From positions 55,714,719 through 55,778,718 of the forward strand of contig NC_079487.1 of NCBI RefSeq assembly GCF_020520425.1: a stretch of DNA of 64,000 nt. The letters run 5' to 3'. Made by a program: the position numbers and the translations under genes. Origin of the DNA: Spinacia oleracea. Its lineage: Eukaryota > Streptophyta > Magnoliopsida > Caryophyllales > Amaranthaceae. The notes beneath the pieces are model-generated. The model saw nothing but the letters and a program-made list of their open reading frames with translations, ran no database searches and was not told the DNA's origin. Positions 10,690-23,362 of the stretch are shown here, in pieces; the stretch's first letter is position 1, and the number at the start of each line of letters is the position of its first letter.

Positions 10690-13600
10690 TATAGACTATA
10701 TACTTGCAAATTCAACTTCTTGGGTATTAGATACAAGTTGTGGCTCACACTTATGTTCCAATTCACAGGGACTAAGAAGAAGTAGAAGATTAAGCAAGGG
10801 TGAAGTCCACCTACGACTGGGAAATGGAGCACGGATTGTTGAATTAGCTGTAGGAACTTATTATTTGTCGTTGCCCCCTGGGCTAGTTTTGGAACTGGAA
10901 GAATGTTTCCATGTTCCAAGTCTTACTAAAAACTTCATTTCTGTTTCTTGCTTAGATGCTAATGGATTTTCCTTTTTAATAAAAGACAATAGTTGCTCGT
11001 TTTATTTTAAAGAGATGTTTTATGGATCTGCTAGATTAGTCAATGAACTTTATTTACTAGATCACGACAAACAAGTTTATAACATAAATACCAAAAGGGC
11101 CAAAAAGAATGATTCAGATCTCACCTATCTGTGGCATTGTCGATTAGGTCATATTAACATGAAGCGCATAGAAAGACTTCAAAAGGAAGGAATTCTAGGA
11201 CCATTTGACTTAAAGGATTATGGTAAGTGCGGATCATGTTTACTTGGCAAAATGACAAAGCAACCTTTCTCTAGAGTTGGAGAAAGAGCAACTGAACTAT
11301 TGGGCTTAATCCATACAGATGTATGTGGACCAATGAGTACAAATGCTAGAGCTGGTTTCAGCTACTTTACCACTTTCACTAATGACTTCAGTAGATATGG
11401 TTATGTCTACCTAATGAAGCATAAGTTTGAATCCTTTGAAAAATTCAAGGAATTTCAGAATGAAGTAGAGAATCAGTTAGGCAAGAAGATTAAAGCACTG
11501 CGGTCTGATAGAGGCGGTGAATATCTGAGCTATGAATTTGATGACCATCTGAAAGAATGTGAAATTCTATCAGAATTGACTCCTCCAGGAACACCTTAAT
11601 GGAACGGTGTGTTAGAACGGAGGAACAGAACCTTGATAGACATGTTTTGATCAATGATGGGTCAGGCTGAAATTCCAATAGAATTTTGGGGACATGCATT
11701 TAACACAGCTGCACTAACACTAAATAGAGCTCCGTCTAAAGCTGTCGAAAAGACTCCATATGAGTTATGGTTTGGAAAGCCTCCAAATGTGTCTTTTCTT
11801 AAGATTTGGGGTTGTGAAGTATACGTCAAACGATTAATTTCAGACAAACTTCAACCAAAATCTGACAAATGTATCCTTGTGGGCTATCCAAAGGAAACAA
11901 AGGGTATTACTTCTACATTACATCTGAGAACAAGGTATTTGTTGCTCGAGATGGTATCTTTTTGGAAAGAGATCACATTTCCAAAATGACAAGTGGGAGA
12001 AAAGTAGACCTCGAAGAAATTCGAGTCGAACAACAAACTCTAGAGAATGCTCAAGATGACATTCAGGTTGAAACTCAGAGATCTTTAGAAGTATCTGGTG
12101 AGAATGCTCAAGAACCAACTAGAAATGTAACCCCGCGTAGATTGAAGAGATATAGGACTCAACCGGAAAGGTACTTAGGTATTTTGACGAACGAGAGCCA
12201 TGAAGTTCTATTGCTGGGAAGCGATGAACCTGCAACTTACGAACAAGCTATGATGAGCCCTAGCTCCAAGCAATGGCAAGAAGCCATGAAATATGAATTA
12301 GACTCTATGTCTGAAAACCAAGTTTGGGATTTGGTCGATTTTCCAGATGGCTACCAAGCCATAGGAAGCAAATGGGTTTTCAAACTGAAAAAGGACAAGG
12401 ATGGGAAACTAGAAGTTTTCAAAGATAGATTGGTTGCGAAAGGTTACTGGCAAGTCCACGGCGTGGATTACGATAAAACATTTTCACCAGTTGCAATGCT
12501 AAAGTCTATTCGGATAATGTTAGCAATCGCTGCATATTACAATTATGAAATATGACAGATGGATGTCAAAACCGCTTTCTTAAACGGCGTTTTAACATAA
12601 ACTGTGTTTATGACACAAACAGAGGGTTTTGAGGATCCAAAGAATGCTAAAAAGGTTTGCAAGCTTAAGAAATCAATTTACGGATTGAAGCAAGCATCAA
12701 GGAGCTGGAATATACGTTTTGATGAAGCAGTCAGTGACTTTGGCTTCGTCAAGAACGCAGACAAATCTTGTGTATACAAGAAGGTCAGTAGGAGCAAAAT
12801 TGCTTTTCTAGTATTATATGTCGACGACATATTACTTATCGTAAATGACATTCCTATGTTGAACTCTGTCAAGATTTGTCTTGGGAAATGTTTTTCGATG
12901 AAGGATCTAGGAGAAGCATAGTACATACTGGGCATCAAGATTTACAGAGATAGATCTAAAAGGATGATTGGACTTAGTCAAAGCACTTATATCAATAAGG
13001 TGCTTGAAAGGTTCAATATGGCAGACTCCAAGCGAGGTTGCCTACCCATGTCTCATGGAATGACTCTAAGCAAGACCCAGTGCCCAAAAACACTGGATGA
13101 GCGTAGACGAATGAGTGGGATTCCATATGCATCATTGATTGGTTAAATAATGTATGCTATGATATGTACACGCCCGGATGTTGCGTACGCACTCAGTCCT
13201 ACGGGCAGATACCAGTCAGACCTAGGAGAGGCACATTGGACTGCTGCCAAGAATATTCTGAAGTACCTGAAAAGGCACAAAGATGATTTCATGGTCTATG
13301 GTGGAGATGATGAATTAATTAGTAAAGGCTATACGGACGCAAGTTTCCAAACCGACAAGGATGATTTCAGATCACAGTCTGGGTATGTCTTCTGCCTCAA
13401 CGGAGGTGCAGTAAGCTGGAAAAGTGCTAAACATAGCACCATTGCGGATTCTACAACTAAAGCGGAGTACATTGTTGCACATGAAGCAGCAAAGGAAGCT
13501 ATTTGGCTAAGGAAGTCCATAGGAGAACTTGGTGTAGTCCCCTCCACTAAAGGACCAATATCTCTATATTGTGACAATAATGGAGCTATTGCACAGGCAA

Positions 13601-13806
13601 AGGAGCCTAGACACCACCAAAGAGTCAAGCATGTACTTCGTAGATTTCACCTTCTACGAGAGTTCGTTGAAAGAAAAGAAGTCGAGATAAGCAAGATTGG
13701 AACTGACGACAACATCTCAGATCCATTAACTAAACCTCTGCCGCAAGCGAAGCACAACTCGCACACTGCAGCTATGGGAATCAAGCATGTTGGAGAATGG
13801 CTTTGA
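10690..13806 (+). pseudogene. Copia-1 pol: protease, integrase, RT, RNase H
   Basis: Domains in order: aspartic protease (WVLDTSCGSH, where the usual DTG is DTS), GAG-pre-integrase (LWHCRLGHINMKRI, CGSCLLGK), integrase core (IHTDVCGPM, LRSDRGGEY, and ERRNRTL carrying the third catalytic residue), RT (SKWVFKLKKDKDG, MDVKTAFLNG, YVDD at 12817-12828) and RNase H (YTDASFQTD, DNNGAIAQAKEP). It ends at 13806. In-frame stops are at 11597 (TAA), 11649 (TGA), 12553 (TGA), 12598 (TAA), 12919 (TAG) and 13144 (TAA), and there is a frameshift near 11900. Most stops are single C-to-T or G-to-A steps from the expected codon, as in decay of methylated DNA. The element cannot make a working polyprotein. Confidence 0.9.
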
Positions 13807-13809
13807 TGT

Positions 13810-14647
13810 CCTTAATAAATGTTTTAAAGTTATAGAGTTTAATACTTTGTAAAACGTTATTGGTTAACCATTCATATAAATGAATAGAATTTATTTTCCA
13901 TTTAATTTGTGGTTTATTAAATGATGAGTCCCTTCAATTTGACGATATATTCAAGATAGACTGTCAGGACCAGTCCTGTGACTAAGAAATGTCTATCAAG
14001 TGAACTTGAATGTTAAAATTTGAAAATGGTCCCTGGTTGTAGTTTTCTATAAAGATGGACGCATATAAAACGTTAGACGACTAGAATGTAAGATGACTAG
14101 TAGTTCTGTTTCTTGAACTATGTGGACATGGCAATGTCGCAATCATTTGCATAAATACTTTCTTTGAGAAGACTAGTATCAGACAGACCTATGAAACTTT
14201 ACTGTAAGAGATGACAATCTGTCATAATTAAATTTCATTACAATATTAGACACTATTCCTCAATACCTGAGTAATTTGAGATTACTTGTTTGAGAAATGG
14301 TTACTTTGACGTTGTCAACCGTCGCACTGTAAAAGGAGGCTATAACGGCAAAGCTCAGGTAATCACCTATCAAACGAAGTCTAATCTCAAGATCACAAGT
14401 TTGGGATTGTCCTCCCATAAATCGGGATGATATGCTGAAAGTTGTACAAGGCCACCCGAAGAGCTAGAAACTGTAAAATGCATGGCCGTGCTCAGATGAA
14501 TCATAGGCTATGATTATCTGTTTATTTGATCAGTTGAACTCTGAAACCGAGAAATACCTCTGGACATAATAAGGATGATTACTCTTACCTTATGTTCATG
14601 AGCAAGCATCAAGCGACAAAGAATTTAGGAAATGCACACTTGTCCCT
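13810..14647 (+). other. Copia-1 3' untranslated region
   Basis: About 840 bp between the RNase H stop and the polypurine tract. No ORF or hairpin stood out. Confidence 0.7.
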
Positions 14648-14664
14648 AAGGACAAGTGGGAGAC
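14648..14664 (+). other. Copia-1 polypurine tract
   Basis: AAGGACAAGTGGGAGAC immediately precedes the TGAAGG that opens the 3' LTR. Purine-rich and in the position needed to prime plus-strand synthesis. Confidence 0.75.
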
Positions 14665-16020
14665 TGAAGGAAATAATGCCCTTGGTCTAAGTATGCATTC
14701 AATGTTAAGTCTAATAAATGCGGTTCGGTATTAATTAAATATGCAAGTTAATAATTCAGTGAGATCAAGTGAGCTGAATGCCTAGCTAGAGGCCGCTTCA
14801 GTTCGAGTGGAATTAATAATATTAATCCACATCCTACTCTTGACTAAACCCGTAGGGTCACACAAATAGTACGTGAACGGATCAAGTATTTAAGTGAATT
14901 AAATACTCTATTTATGAATATTCGGAATCGACGGATCTAGGTTCCAGTGGGAGCTGAAATCGTCAAATTCAAAATATGACTACTCCTGAAACGATGATAT
15001 TGCCGGAAACGGAAATATGGATCGTAACGGAAATATAAATATTATCCAAGTCGTATATGTTGCCGGAAATGGAAGCATGGTACGTATCGGAAAATATTAT
15101 TGGAAATAGAAATATTGTCGGAATCGAAAATAAATTCCGGAATCGGAAATATTAAATATTTGTTCGAATCCAAAATGTTAAATATTGTTCGAATCGGAAA
15201 TGAATTCCGGAATCGGAAAACGAATAGGAAGCGCGACGTACGAAATAATCGTCGGACGAGCTTGCTAGATGCAAGGCCCAACACGAAACCAGGCCCGCGC
15301 CTAGAGAAGCCCGCGCATCGAGCAGCAAGGGTAGCAGGCCCAGCCGAGCAAGGCAGGCCCAGCCGAGCACCAAGCAAGGCAGGCGCAGACGAGTAAAGCG
15401 AGCAAGGCCAGCGGCAGCGCCCACGATGGGCCACGTGCTGCCAGCCTGCTTGGGCCGAGCCGCGCACCGTGGCCTTATGGGCTGCGTGTGTATGGTTTGT
15501 GTAATGCTACGAACCCTTAGTCGTTTAGGATTGTTCGATTAATTCTTTTCCTAAATCCACAAGAATTATATGTTTGATTAAGCATTAAATTCTAATAGAT
15601 TAATTTAACTAGAATTCTAATTGAATTACTAAATTGAATCCTACTGGAAATCTAAGTACGATATATCCTCCCTATAAATAGGTGATTCATAATTACAATT
15701 TATACATTACAATCAATAAGTATTCATATAGTTTAAGTTTAAGGAATAATTTAATAATCTGGCTAAAATATAATTAAGCTTTCGAATAACATAAAACGTT
15801 AGATAAAATTCTAGTTAATTGAATCTAAGGTGGATCCGAATGTGCTGTGGACTATCTACGGAGGGGCGACATTTGGAGTGCTAAACTTGTTCTTGTTCGG
15901 TTCTGGAGAAGCTAGGGAAGGCACGCGTCACATGTATGTATCCTATATTATGCTAATTGACTATGTGGAAATTAATTTGGATTCCTGGCTTTATGGTTTT
16001 TCCGCATGAAATATATGTCT
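14665..16020 (+). repeat. Copia-1 3' LTR, truncated at its end
   Basis: It aligns with the 5' LTR from TGAAGGAAATAATGCC to GAAATATATGT. It then changes abruptly at about 16020 into antisense RT of Copia-2, lacking the final ~25-30 bp including CTAACA. It has a TATA box at 15673-15680. It carries far fewer copies of the 18-bp minisatellite than the 5' LTR. Confidence 0.9.
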
Positions 16021-18682
16021 TTAGCATTGTAAGTGGTGAAAAGGTTTCATCATAATCCATACCGTGGACTTGCTTGTATCCTTTTGCAACCAATCTAGCT
16101 TTTAAAACTTCTAGTTTCCTATCCTTGTCCTTTTTCAGTTTGAAAACCCATTTTCTTCCTATGGCTTGGTAGCCATCTGGCAAATCGACCAATTCCCAAA
16201 ATTGGTTTTCAGACATGGAGTCTAATTCAGATTGCATGGCTTCTTGCCACTGCTTGGAGCTAAGGCTCGTCATAGCTTGTTTGTAAGTCGCAGGTTCATC
16301 GCTTTCCAGCAATAGAATTTCATGGCTCTCGTTCGTCAAAATACCTAAGTACCTTTTCGGTTGAGACCTATATCTCTGCAATCTACGCGGGGTTACATTT
16401 CTAGTTGGTTCTTGATTCTCACCAGATACTTCTAAAGATCTCTGAGGTTCAACCTGAATGTCATCTTGAGCATTCACTAGAGTTTGTTGTTCGACTTGAA
16501 TTTCTTCGAGGTCTACTTTTCTCCCACTTGTCATTTTGGAAATGTGATCTCTTTCCAAAAAGATACCATCTCGAGCAACAAACACCTTGTTCTCAGATGT
16601 ATTGTAGAAGTAATACCCCTTTCTTTCCTTTGATTAGCCCACAAGGATATATTTGTCAGATTTAGGTTGAAATTTGTCTAAAATTAATCGTTTGACGTAT
16701 ACTTCACAACCCCAAATCTTAAGAAAAGACACATTTGGAGGCTTTCCAAACCATAACTCATATGGAGTCTTTTTGACAGCTTTAGACGGAGCTCTATTTA
16801 GTGTGAGTGCGGCTATGTTTAGTTCATGTCCCCAAAATTCTATTGGAAGTTCGGCCTGACCCATCATTGATCGAACCATGTCTAATAAGGTCCTGTTCCT
16901 CCGTTTTGACACACCGTTCCATTGAGGTGTTCTAGGAGGAGTCAATTATGACAAGTTCCACAATCTTTCAGATGGTCATCATATTCATAGCTCAGATATT
17001 CGCCACCTTTAACAGACCGTAGTGCTTTAATCTTCTTGCCTAATTAATTCTCTACTTCACTCTGAAGTTCCTTGAATTTGTCAAAGGATTCAGACTTATG
17101 CTTCATTAGGTAGACATAACCATATTTACTGAAGTCATCATTGAAAGTGATAAAGTAGCTGAAACCACCCCTAGCATTTGAACTCATTGGTCAACATACA
17201 TCTGTATGGATTAAACCCAATAGATCAGTTGCTCTTTCTCCAAATTTAGAGAAAGGTTTCTTTGTCATTTTTCCAAGTAAGCATGATTCTCATTTACCAT
17301 AATCCTCTAAGTCAAATGGTTCTAGAATTCCCCCCTTTTAAAGTTTTTCTATGTGTTTTATGTTAATATGCCTAATCGACAATGCCACAAATAGGTGAGA
17401 TCTGAATCATTCTTTTTCGCCTTTTTGGAATTTATGTTATGAACTTGTTTGTCGTGATCTAATATATAAAGTCCATTGACTAATTTAGCAGATCCATAAA
17501 ACATCTCTTTAAAATAAAATGATCAACTATTGTCTTTTATTAAAAAGCTAAATCCCTTAGCATCTAAGCAAGAAACATAAATGATGTTTTTAGTAAGACG
17601 TGGAACATGGAAACACTCTTCCAGTTCCAAAACTAGCCCAGAGGGCAACGACAAATAATAAGTTCCTACAGCTAATGCAGCAATCCTTGCTCCATTTCCC
17701 ACTCATAGGTCGACTTCACCCTTGCTTAACCTTCTACTTCTTCTTAGTCCTTGTTAATTGGAACATAAGTGTGAGCCACAACCTGTATCTAATACCTAAG
17801 AAGTTGAATTTGCAAGTATACAGTCTATAACGAAAATACCTGAAGATGGAACAACAGTTCCGTTCTTCCGATCTTCCTTTAGATTCAAGCAATCTCTCTT
17901 CCAATGCCCCTTATTCTTACAGTAGAAGCATTCAGACTCAGAAGTGGGTTGGCTCACCTTCTTCTTTTCAGACTTGGTGCCGCCAGTTTGCTTAGTTGGG
18001 CTAGCTTTCTTGCGTCCTTTCTTAGCATTCCTCTTCTTGCCAGACTTCTTGAACTTGCCCCCACGCACCATAAGCACATCTTTCTTATCACTTTTGAGCG
18101 TCTTTTCAGCGGCCTTTAGCATACCGTGAAGCTCAGTGAGCGTTTTTTCCAGACTATTCATGTTGTAGTTCAGCTTGAACTGATCATACCCGCTATAAAG
18201 AGAGTAGAGGATGGTGTCTAAAGCCATTTCTTGAGAGAACTACTGATCCAGCCGACTCATATTATCAATTAATCCAATCATCTTGAGAACATGTGGACTT
18301 ACGGGCTCGCCCTTCTTGAGCTTGGTGTCAAGAATTTGCCTATGAGTCTCGAATCTTTCGACTCGAGCTAGATCTTGGAACATGTTCTTTCACTCACTGA
18401 TGATTGTGAAAGCATCTGAGATGATGAACGTTTTCTGTAGATCAGCACTCATGGTTGCAAGCATTACACATTTTACATCCTTTTTGGCATCAATCCAACG
18501 ATTGAGGGCTGCCTGAGTGACCCCTTCGCCCGCGGCTTCGGGCATCGCCTCTTCCAGGACATACTCCTTTTCTTCCTGCATAAGAACTATTTGCAAGTTC
18601 CTTTGCCAGTCAAGGAAGTTTTTCCTTCTCAACTTCTCCTTTTCGAGAATTGACGGATGTTGAATGAATTGTTGTTTACCAT
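16021..18682 (-). pseudogene. Copia-2 gag-pol, 3'-truncated
   Basis: gag begins at 18682 (MVNNNSFNIR...). It loses frame near 18635 and continues LDWQRNLQI...AMPEAAGEGV. The zinc knuckle CFYCKNKGHWKRDC is at about 17930-17890. Protease and GAG-pre-integrase parts (17800-17280) are broken across frames. The integrase C-terminal part (16945-16634) reads TPQWNGVSKRRNRTL, where lysine replaces the catalytic glutamate seen as ERRNRTL in Copia-1. RT starts near 16585 (ARDGIFLERDHISK) and ends at the junction. Non-functional. Confidence 0.87.
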
Positions 18683-19793
18683 AATTAAAACTACAATTGA
18701 AAAAGAATGAAAAAATGAATAACCATTAATAATTTCTCTAATAAACTTAAATTCTAGCATACATGCATGATTCAATATTTATTAAGAATTTTATTCGAGT
18801 TTTTGTTCCGTCAGGTGTGAATAAAATGAATCCAAGATCCTTAAATCATTGAAGAATTAAGCACATTATGTATTTTGACTTAATTCTAAAATATTTTAGG
18901 TAAGCAAATCCTTTTCTAATAGTCTAGAAACTAATCTTGGTTGATAGGTACGTCTAAGAATTTATTAGGTAAACCTATCCCATTTACCACGACATAAATG
19001 AACTCCTTACTTATATCGTTGAGTTTTACCCCTTTAGAATCCAACAAGTAACACCTCGATATGGAAAAAAACTATTACTTAGATTGATGTAAAGGTTATC
19101 CAAGTAAGTGTTATTTTGGAATGGAAACTTTTAACTCAATTTTTAAAGTTTGGAACTTAAGGCTCTTACAATGTTGGTTAGATTTTAAGTGAACTAAAAT
19201 CCATAATCATGCAACATAATCAAGCCACAATCTCATGCATAATTAAAACATATTTAAAGCAATAAATAACTTAAAGAATGCATAAGATATAAATGTGATC
19301 TAGTATTTCCCGACTTCGTCTTGAAGCTTCAACTTCAAACTCCGCCTTGAAAATGGATTGGAAACTTCGTCTTGAATTTCACCATGGGAGGCGCCATTTT
19401 CTTCAAAAAGGATAAGCTATAATTGAAACTAATTCCAACTATTTGATGGTACGCAGACCATATTTAAAATTAAAAACTTTGGTGCATAAGACCAATTTTC
19501 CATTCCAATTAATGGTACGCAGACCATATTTCTATCCTATTTGGGCCATACTAGTCACTTTCCATAACCTGCAAAACAATACATTTATAATATACCATTC
19601 ACCCAATCATTTATCAATGAATGGCCCACATAGCAGGTTAGTAGAATATCATGCATCACATAAACATTTGCAGCAACTAATCAAGGGTTCCAACAATCTA
19701 CAAATTATTCAACCTTATTAGTTCTAATCGAGTTGTTTTAACCTTAAAGGAAAAAAGACCTAATCATGAGTTTAATGACTAAAAGCTCCCACT

Positions 19794-19809
19794 CACTAGT
19801 GGAAAAAGG
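19794..19809 (+). repeat. CACTA left terminal inverted repeat
   Basis: CACTAGTGGAAAAAGG, perfect against the right end. Beyond it the two ends stay similar (TTTGCATC). Confidence 0.93.
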
Positions 19810-19825
19810 CTTATTTGCATCCCCG

Positions 19826-20032
19826 CATTTGCCACGCCATTCTGAACATGTGATGCAAATAACAAATTTTAGCATAAAATTTACTCATTTGCGTCGCAGC
19901 TTTGTTAAACTGCGAGGCAAATGACTCTAGGATGCCCCCCAGAGTCATTTGCATCGCAGATTAACAAAGCTGCGAGGCAAATGACTCAATCAAGTGCGTC
20001 GCAGATTTACAAATCTGCGATGCACTGCGTGT
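19826..20032. repeat. CACTA left subterminal repeats
   Basis: Repeated ATTTGCRTCGCAGATTAACA and its inverted form GCTGCGAGGCAAATGACTC at about 40-bp spacing. In En/Spm elements such arrays bind the TnpA-type protein; that role here is inferred. Confidence 0.85.
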
Positions 20033-20592
20033 CCACCTAAGAATGTACGATAATTTCGGTTTCTAAAATTTAATTATTACCTTTTCCTTTTGTTTTATTT
20101 GGTGCGACGCAGTCTACCTGCTCATATTCCCTTTCTCTCCTATTCTCTCATACATATCCTGCCTCCCCTGTACAACTCTTTCTCTCTCGTATTTTCCAGA
20201 TCTCCATTGTTGAAACTCCAAAGCTTCTCTGTTGATCTCTCCTTCAAAATCAATATCGAGCTTTCCCTTCAAAGTCTCCTCTCACCAAATCATCCCAATC
20301 TCTCATATTTGTTTTAAAATTCAAGCTTAGCGAATACGAAGGAGGCAAACCCAGATCTGAAAGCGATGACTTCTTCAGCCAGATTTCAAGCCGCGTTCTC
20401 TGAAAACTCCAGCTCTGAGTTGGATGAATCGGCGACGACTCATCTTGGGTGCGGTAGAAGTGGGGCTGAGTTTTGGGGCATTCTGTTGAGTCGACTCAGA
20501 CTGAGTTGGTCCCGAGTTACACCGGTACATGCCTTCAAATTGCAGAAAAGTGGGGAGAGAAAGAGGGATATAGCTGGGTTTTCGAAACAGTG
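20033..20592 (+). other. CACTA interior, leader-like DNA
   Basis: Pyrimidine-rich plus-strand DNA (CTCTTTCTCTCTCGTATTTT) resembling a plant 5' untranslated region, then open frames of up to 75 codons (for example from 20366, MTSSARFQAAFSENSSSELD) that I cannot assign. It may be the leader of one of the captured genes. Confidence 0.35.
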
Positions 20593-20667
20593 AAATCTGC
20601 AAGTGTCCTCTTCATCTGCGAGCTCCCATTCCAGCATATTGTCCGTGAAATTTCTCAGGATTTCAAG
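20593..20667 (+). pseudogene. Histone H3-like exon fragment in the CACTA
   Basis: Reads KSASVLFICELPFQHIVREI then SQDFK, followed by a GT donor at 20668. Histone H3 has KSTELLIRKLPFQ and VREIAQDFK at this place, so the LPFQ..VREI.QDFK core is kept while the start of the piece is degenerate and one residue longer. Neither the N-terminal tail nor the following H3 segment was found. Probably a captured and decayed H3 exon. A chance match is unlikely but the piece is only 25 codons. Confidence 0.6.
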
Positions 20668-22177
20668 GTAATTAAGTAAAATTTAAATAAAATTTGGAAA
20701 TTTGATTTCAGTAATTTAATTGTTGCTTGATTTGATTAATTAGCTTGTGATTTCATTGTTGTTTGATTTGCTTCTCCTTTTGTGATGTACGTGTTTAATT
20801 GGTTAAGTGTGCACTGGTTAACTAAGATAGTATGATTGGGAATTTTAGGTTTACATTGTTGTTTGATTGAATTTAGGGCAATTTAGGACTAGGAATTTAA
20901 TTTTTGTTAATTAATTTCTGATTTCTATAGGGCAATTTGTCTTTCGTTGTTTTCTGTGGCTTTGCAGCATTCACTTGATTATCATACCCGATTATGGTCC
21001 AGTTGACAGTAACGTCAGAGGAGAAGGTATGAGTTTTGCTTTAGAATTTCGTTGATATATCCACTAAGAGTTGTGTTTAAATGTATCAATTGTGAGGAAT
21101 AAGTCTGCCTTTTTGCCCACTTTTCAGCATTAGAGATAATTAAATGGCAAGCTAGTTGTTTATAAGAAGTATTGTGGAATTCCCATTCTTGTATCTAGCT
21201 CGAGTAGACTAATAAATATTGAGAAGTATCACATGAAAAATGGAATATATCAGTGAATGAATAGTGAGTTAGTTAACTGGGTGTCGATGGTATTCGGGTT
21301 TTTTTATCTCTCTGTTTGTGAAGTCGACTCTTTATTCATGGATTTGTCAATTAGCTGATCTCAATCGTTTTTCTGTTCCTGACAAACATTGATATGGTCA
21401 TCAATCACACTAATAATAATTTATTTTGCATACCTTGTTCGCATATGCTTTATGGTGTGGTTTCTTGTTGGTAGTTCAAGAATTCCATATTGTTCAGCCT
21501 GTTGGAAACCTAGAATTACTGTTTCGATGTAATTTGAGGTTATACATAGGATGTATACAGACTTGTGAGGCCATATAAACTCGTTGTACTAAAAAAGTGA
21601 ATTCTGTGATCTTTATTTGTCTTGTTAATCCACATGAGATCAATTCTAGTATAACCGAGCACCAATAAATCTATGAAGCTTAGAGAGAGTTTGCTTGTAG
21701 TTTTATGTATGGTGTTAGGTACTCTCATGCGTGTAGTTTATGATTGATTTCATAGATGTGTTGGTTTGTGTATTCTATATTGTTTGCCTAAATAATTAAC
21801 TATATTAGAGAGTTCTATCATGTAATTAGATATTCCATAATATTTATTAGCACATGGTGATTGTTTAGGCCCGAAAGATCGAATCGTACCGAAACATGTA
21901 ACTTGTTTCCGTAAAATTACCCTAGATTTGTGCAGATGCGAAACATAGATAGCTTTTTTTTGGCACTGTTTCAATTCATTGATTTTTGTGGTCTCGTGGT
22001 AAAGCATTGGTTCTGTATTTTAGGAAAGCATTGATTTTTCATTTTTGTGGTCTCTTATGGATGATTTTCAATTGAAATAAATAGATTTTCTCGTTCTGGT
22101 TTTGTCCAAAAATCTATCTTATTGCGTTCAAAGAGTTTGGGTTTTTGTAGATTCTAATGGTTGTTTGATCAATGCAG
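20668..22177 (+). other. CACTA interior, intron-like DNA
   Basis: AT-rich, T-rich on the plus strand, with no ORF of note. It looks like intron sequence between the H3-like and eIF4A exons, ending in AATGCAG. Confidence 0.4.
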
Positions 22178-22610
22178 TCATGGCAGGAGTTGCACCTGAA
22201 GGTTCCCAGTATGATGCTCGCCAGTATGACAGCAAAATGAGTGAATTGTAAGTTGACTAGTTTGCTGTAATACATAATCTGTGAAAGTTTTATTGTTTTA
22301 TCACTGATTTTCATTTACTCCATGACAATGAAGGCTTTCTGAGGAAGGAAGTGATTTCTTCACTTCATATGACGAGGTTTATGAAAGCTTCGATAAAATG
22401 GGTTTGGTAGAGAATCTTCTTAGAGGAATCTATGCTTATGGTAAATTTCAATCCTACATTCTTTTTTATTGTTTTTGTTTTAGTTATTTGAAAATGGAAC
22501 TCTGTACGTTATCAGGTTTCGAGAAACCTTCTGCTATTCAACAGAGGGGAATAGTCCCATTCTGCAAGGGTCTTGATGTTATTCAGCAAGCCCAGTCTGG
22601 TACAGGAAAA
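22178..22610 (+). pseudogene. eIF4A N-terminal gene fragment captured by the CACTA
   Basis: Three exons with GT-AG introns give the start of the translation initiation RNA helicase eIF4A. They are 22178-22247 (ATG at 22180; MAGVAPEGSQYDARQ...), 22334-22440 ([33 protein letters not shown]) and 22516-22610 ([12 protein letters not shown], the Q motif, and AQSGTGK, the Walker A motif I). The frame is open from ATG to GTGK. After that the DNA no longer matches, so helicase motifs Ia to VI (including DEAD) are missing. Introns are retained, so capture was at DNA level and not from a cDNA. It cannot be an active helicase, but the intact frame and splice sites could give a chimeric transcript. Confidence 0.93.
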
Positions 22611-22733
22611 GTTTTTCCATATCAGAACTCGTCTGAACTTATAAAAGAATAAAGCCTAGAAATTTGTCGTTCTTTTAGAAATGAAAACCGGAAAATGACA
22701 TCTTTAACGGCAAATTTTATCTGATTTCCACAG

Positions 22734-22834
22734 GTTTTGGATCTGATCACGAGAAGGACTTTGTTACAGCACTCCAAGCTGCTATTCGATGCATCAAGTT
22801 CCCCCAGGAGTACTTGGAACAGTACTTGGAACAG
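22734..22834 (+). pseudogene. Unidentified captured exon in the CACTA
   Basis: A 101-bp open stretch bounded by CACAG and GTAGTT. In one frame it reads FGSDHEKDFVTALQAAIRCI followed by KFPQEYLEQYLEQ, with a 12-bp tandem duplication (TACTTGGAACAG) near the end. I do not recognise the source gene. Its place between two captured exons and its splice-like borders suggest that it is also captured. Confidence 0.4.
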
Positions 22835-23362
22835 GTAGTTAGCTCGTCCATATTTTGATAATCTAGCCTCAAGTGTTTGTCGCAGCACTCCAAGGTGCTA
22901 TTCTGGACTTCTGGTAGAGATTGATCTTATGGCTATATGTTGAGTATAAAGCAACTATTCGAATTTGAAATAGTTAGACAGTTCTATTTTTGTCAAACTA
23001 TTTCTTTATGCATATGAGTTCTTTTAGTTTTGATTTATGGATTTATCAAGGAATTTTGAGAGTTTATGAATTTGATTCAATGAGCTTGTGTTTGTGATAA
23101 TTTATTGGATATATATCTTGTGAGTTTTTTCTTTGGGAAACTGACTGCAAGTCTGCAATGGGTTGAGATTTGTGATAAAAATGGGTCACCTTGATTAGCA
23201 ACCTATAATGTATGATTGTATGAGTGTCCAGTTACGACTATTTGTTAGGATTGATTGGTATTTTTCTAATGATAAAATTTGATATGAATGTTCAAGGGTG
23301 CTTCTACATTAGGAGTTACTATTTATTATATTTTGAATAAAAAGAAGGTTCCTCATTTGTAG

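Larger units (their letters stand above)
5680..16020 (+). mobile_element. Copia-1, decayed Ty1/copia LTR retrotransposon
   Basis: Order is 5' LTR (5680-7181), PBS (7183-7196), long leader (7197-9836), gag, protease, integrase, RT, RNase H (9837-13806), 3' untranslated region, polypurine tract (14648-14664) and a truncated 3' LTR (14665-16020). The order integrase before RT places it in Ty1/copia. At least seven in-frame stops and several frameshifts make it inactive. The 3' LTR loses its last ~25-30 bp at the junction with Copia-2, so no target duplication can be read. Its left edge lies directly against the scrambled relic. Confidence 0.9.
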
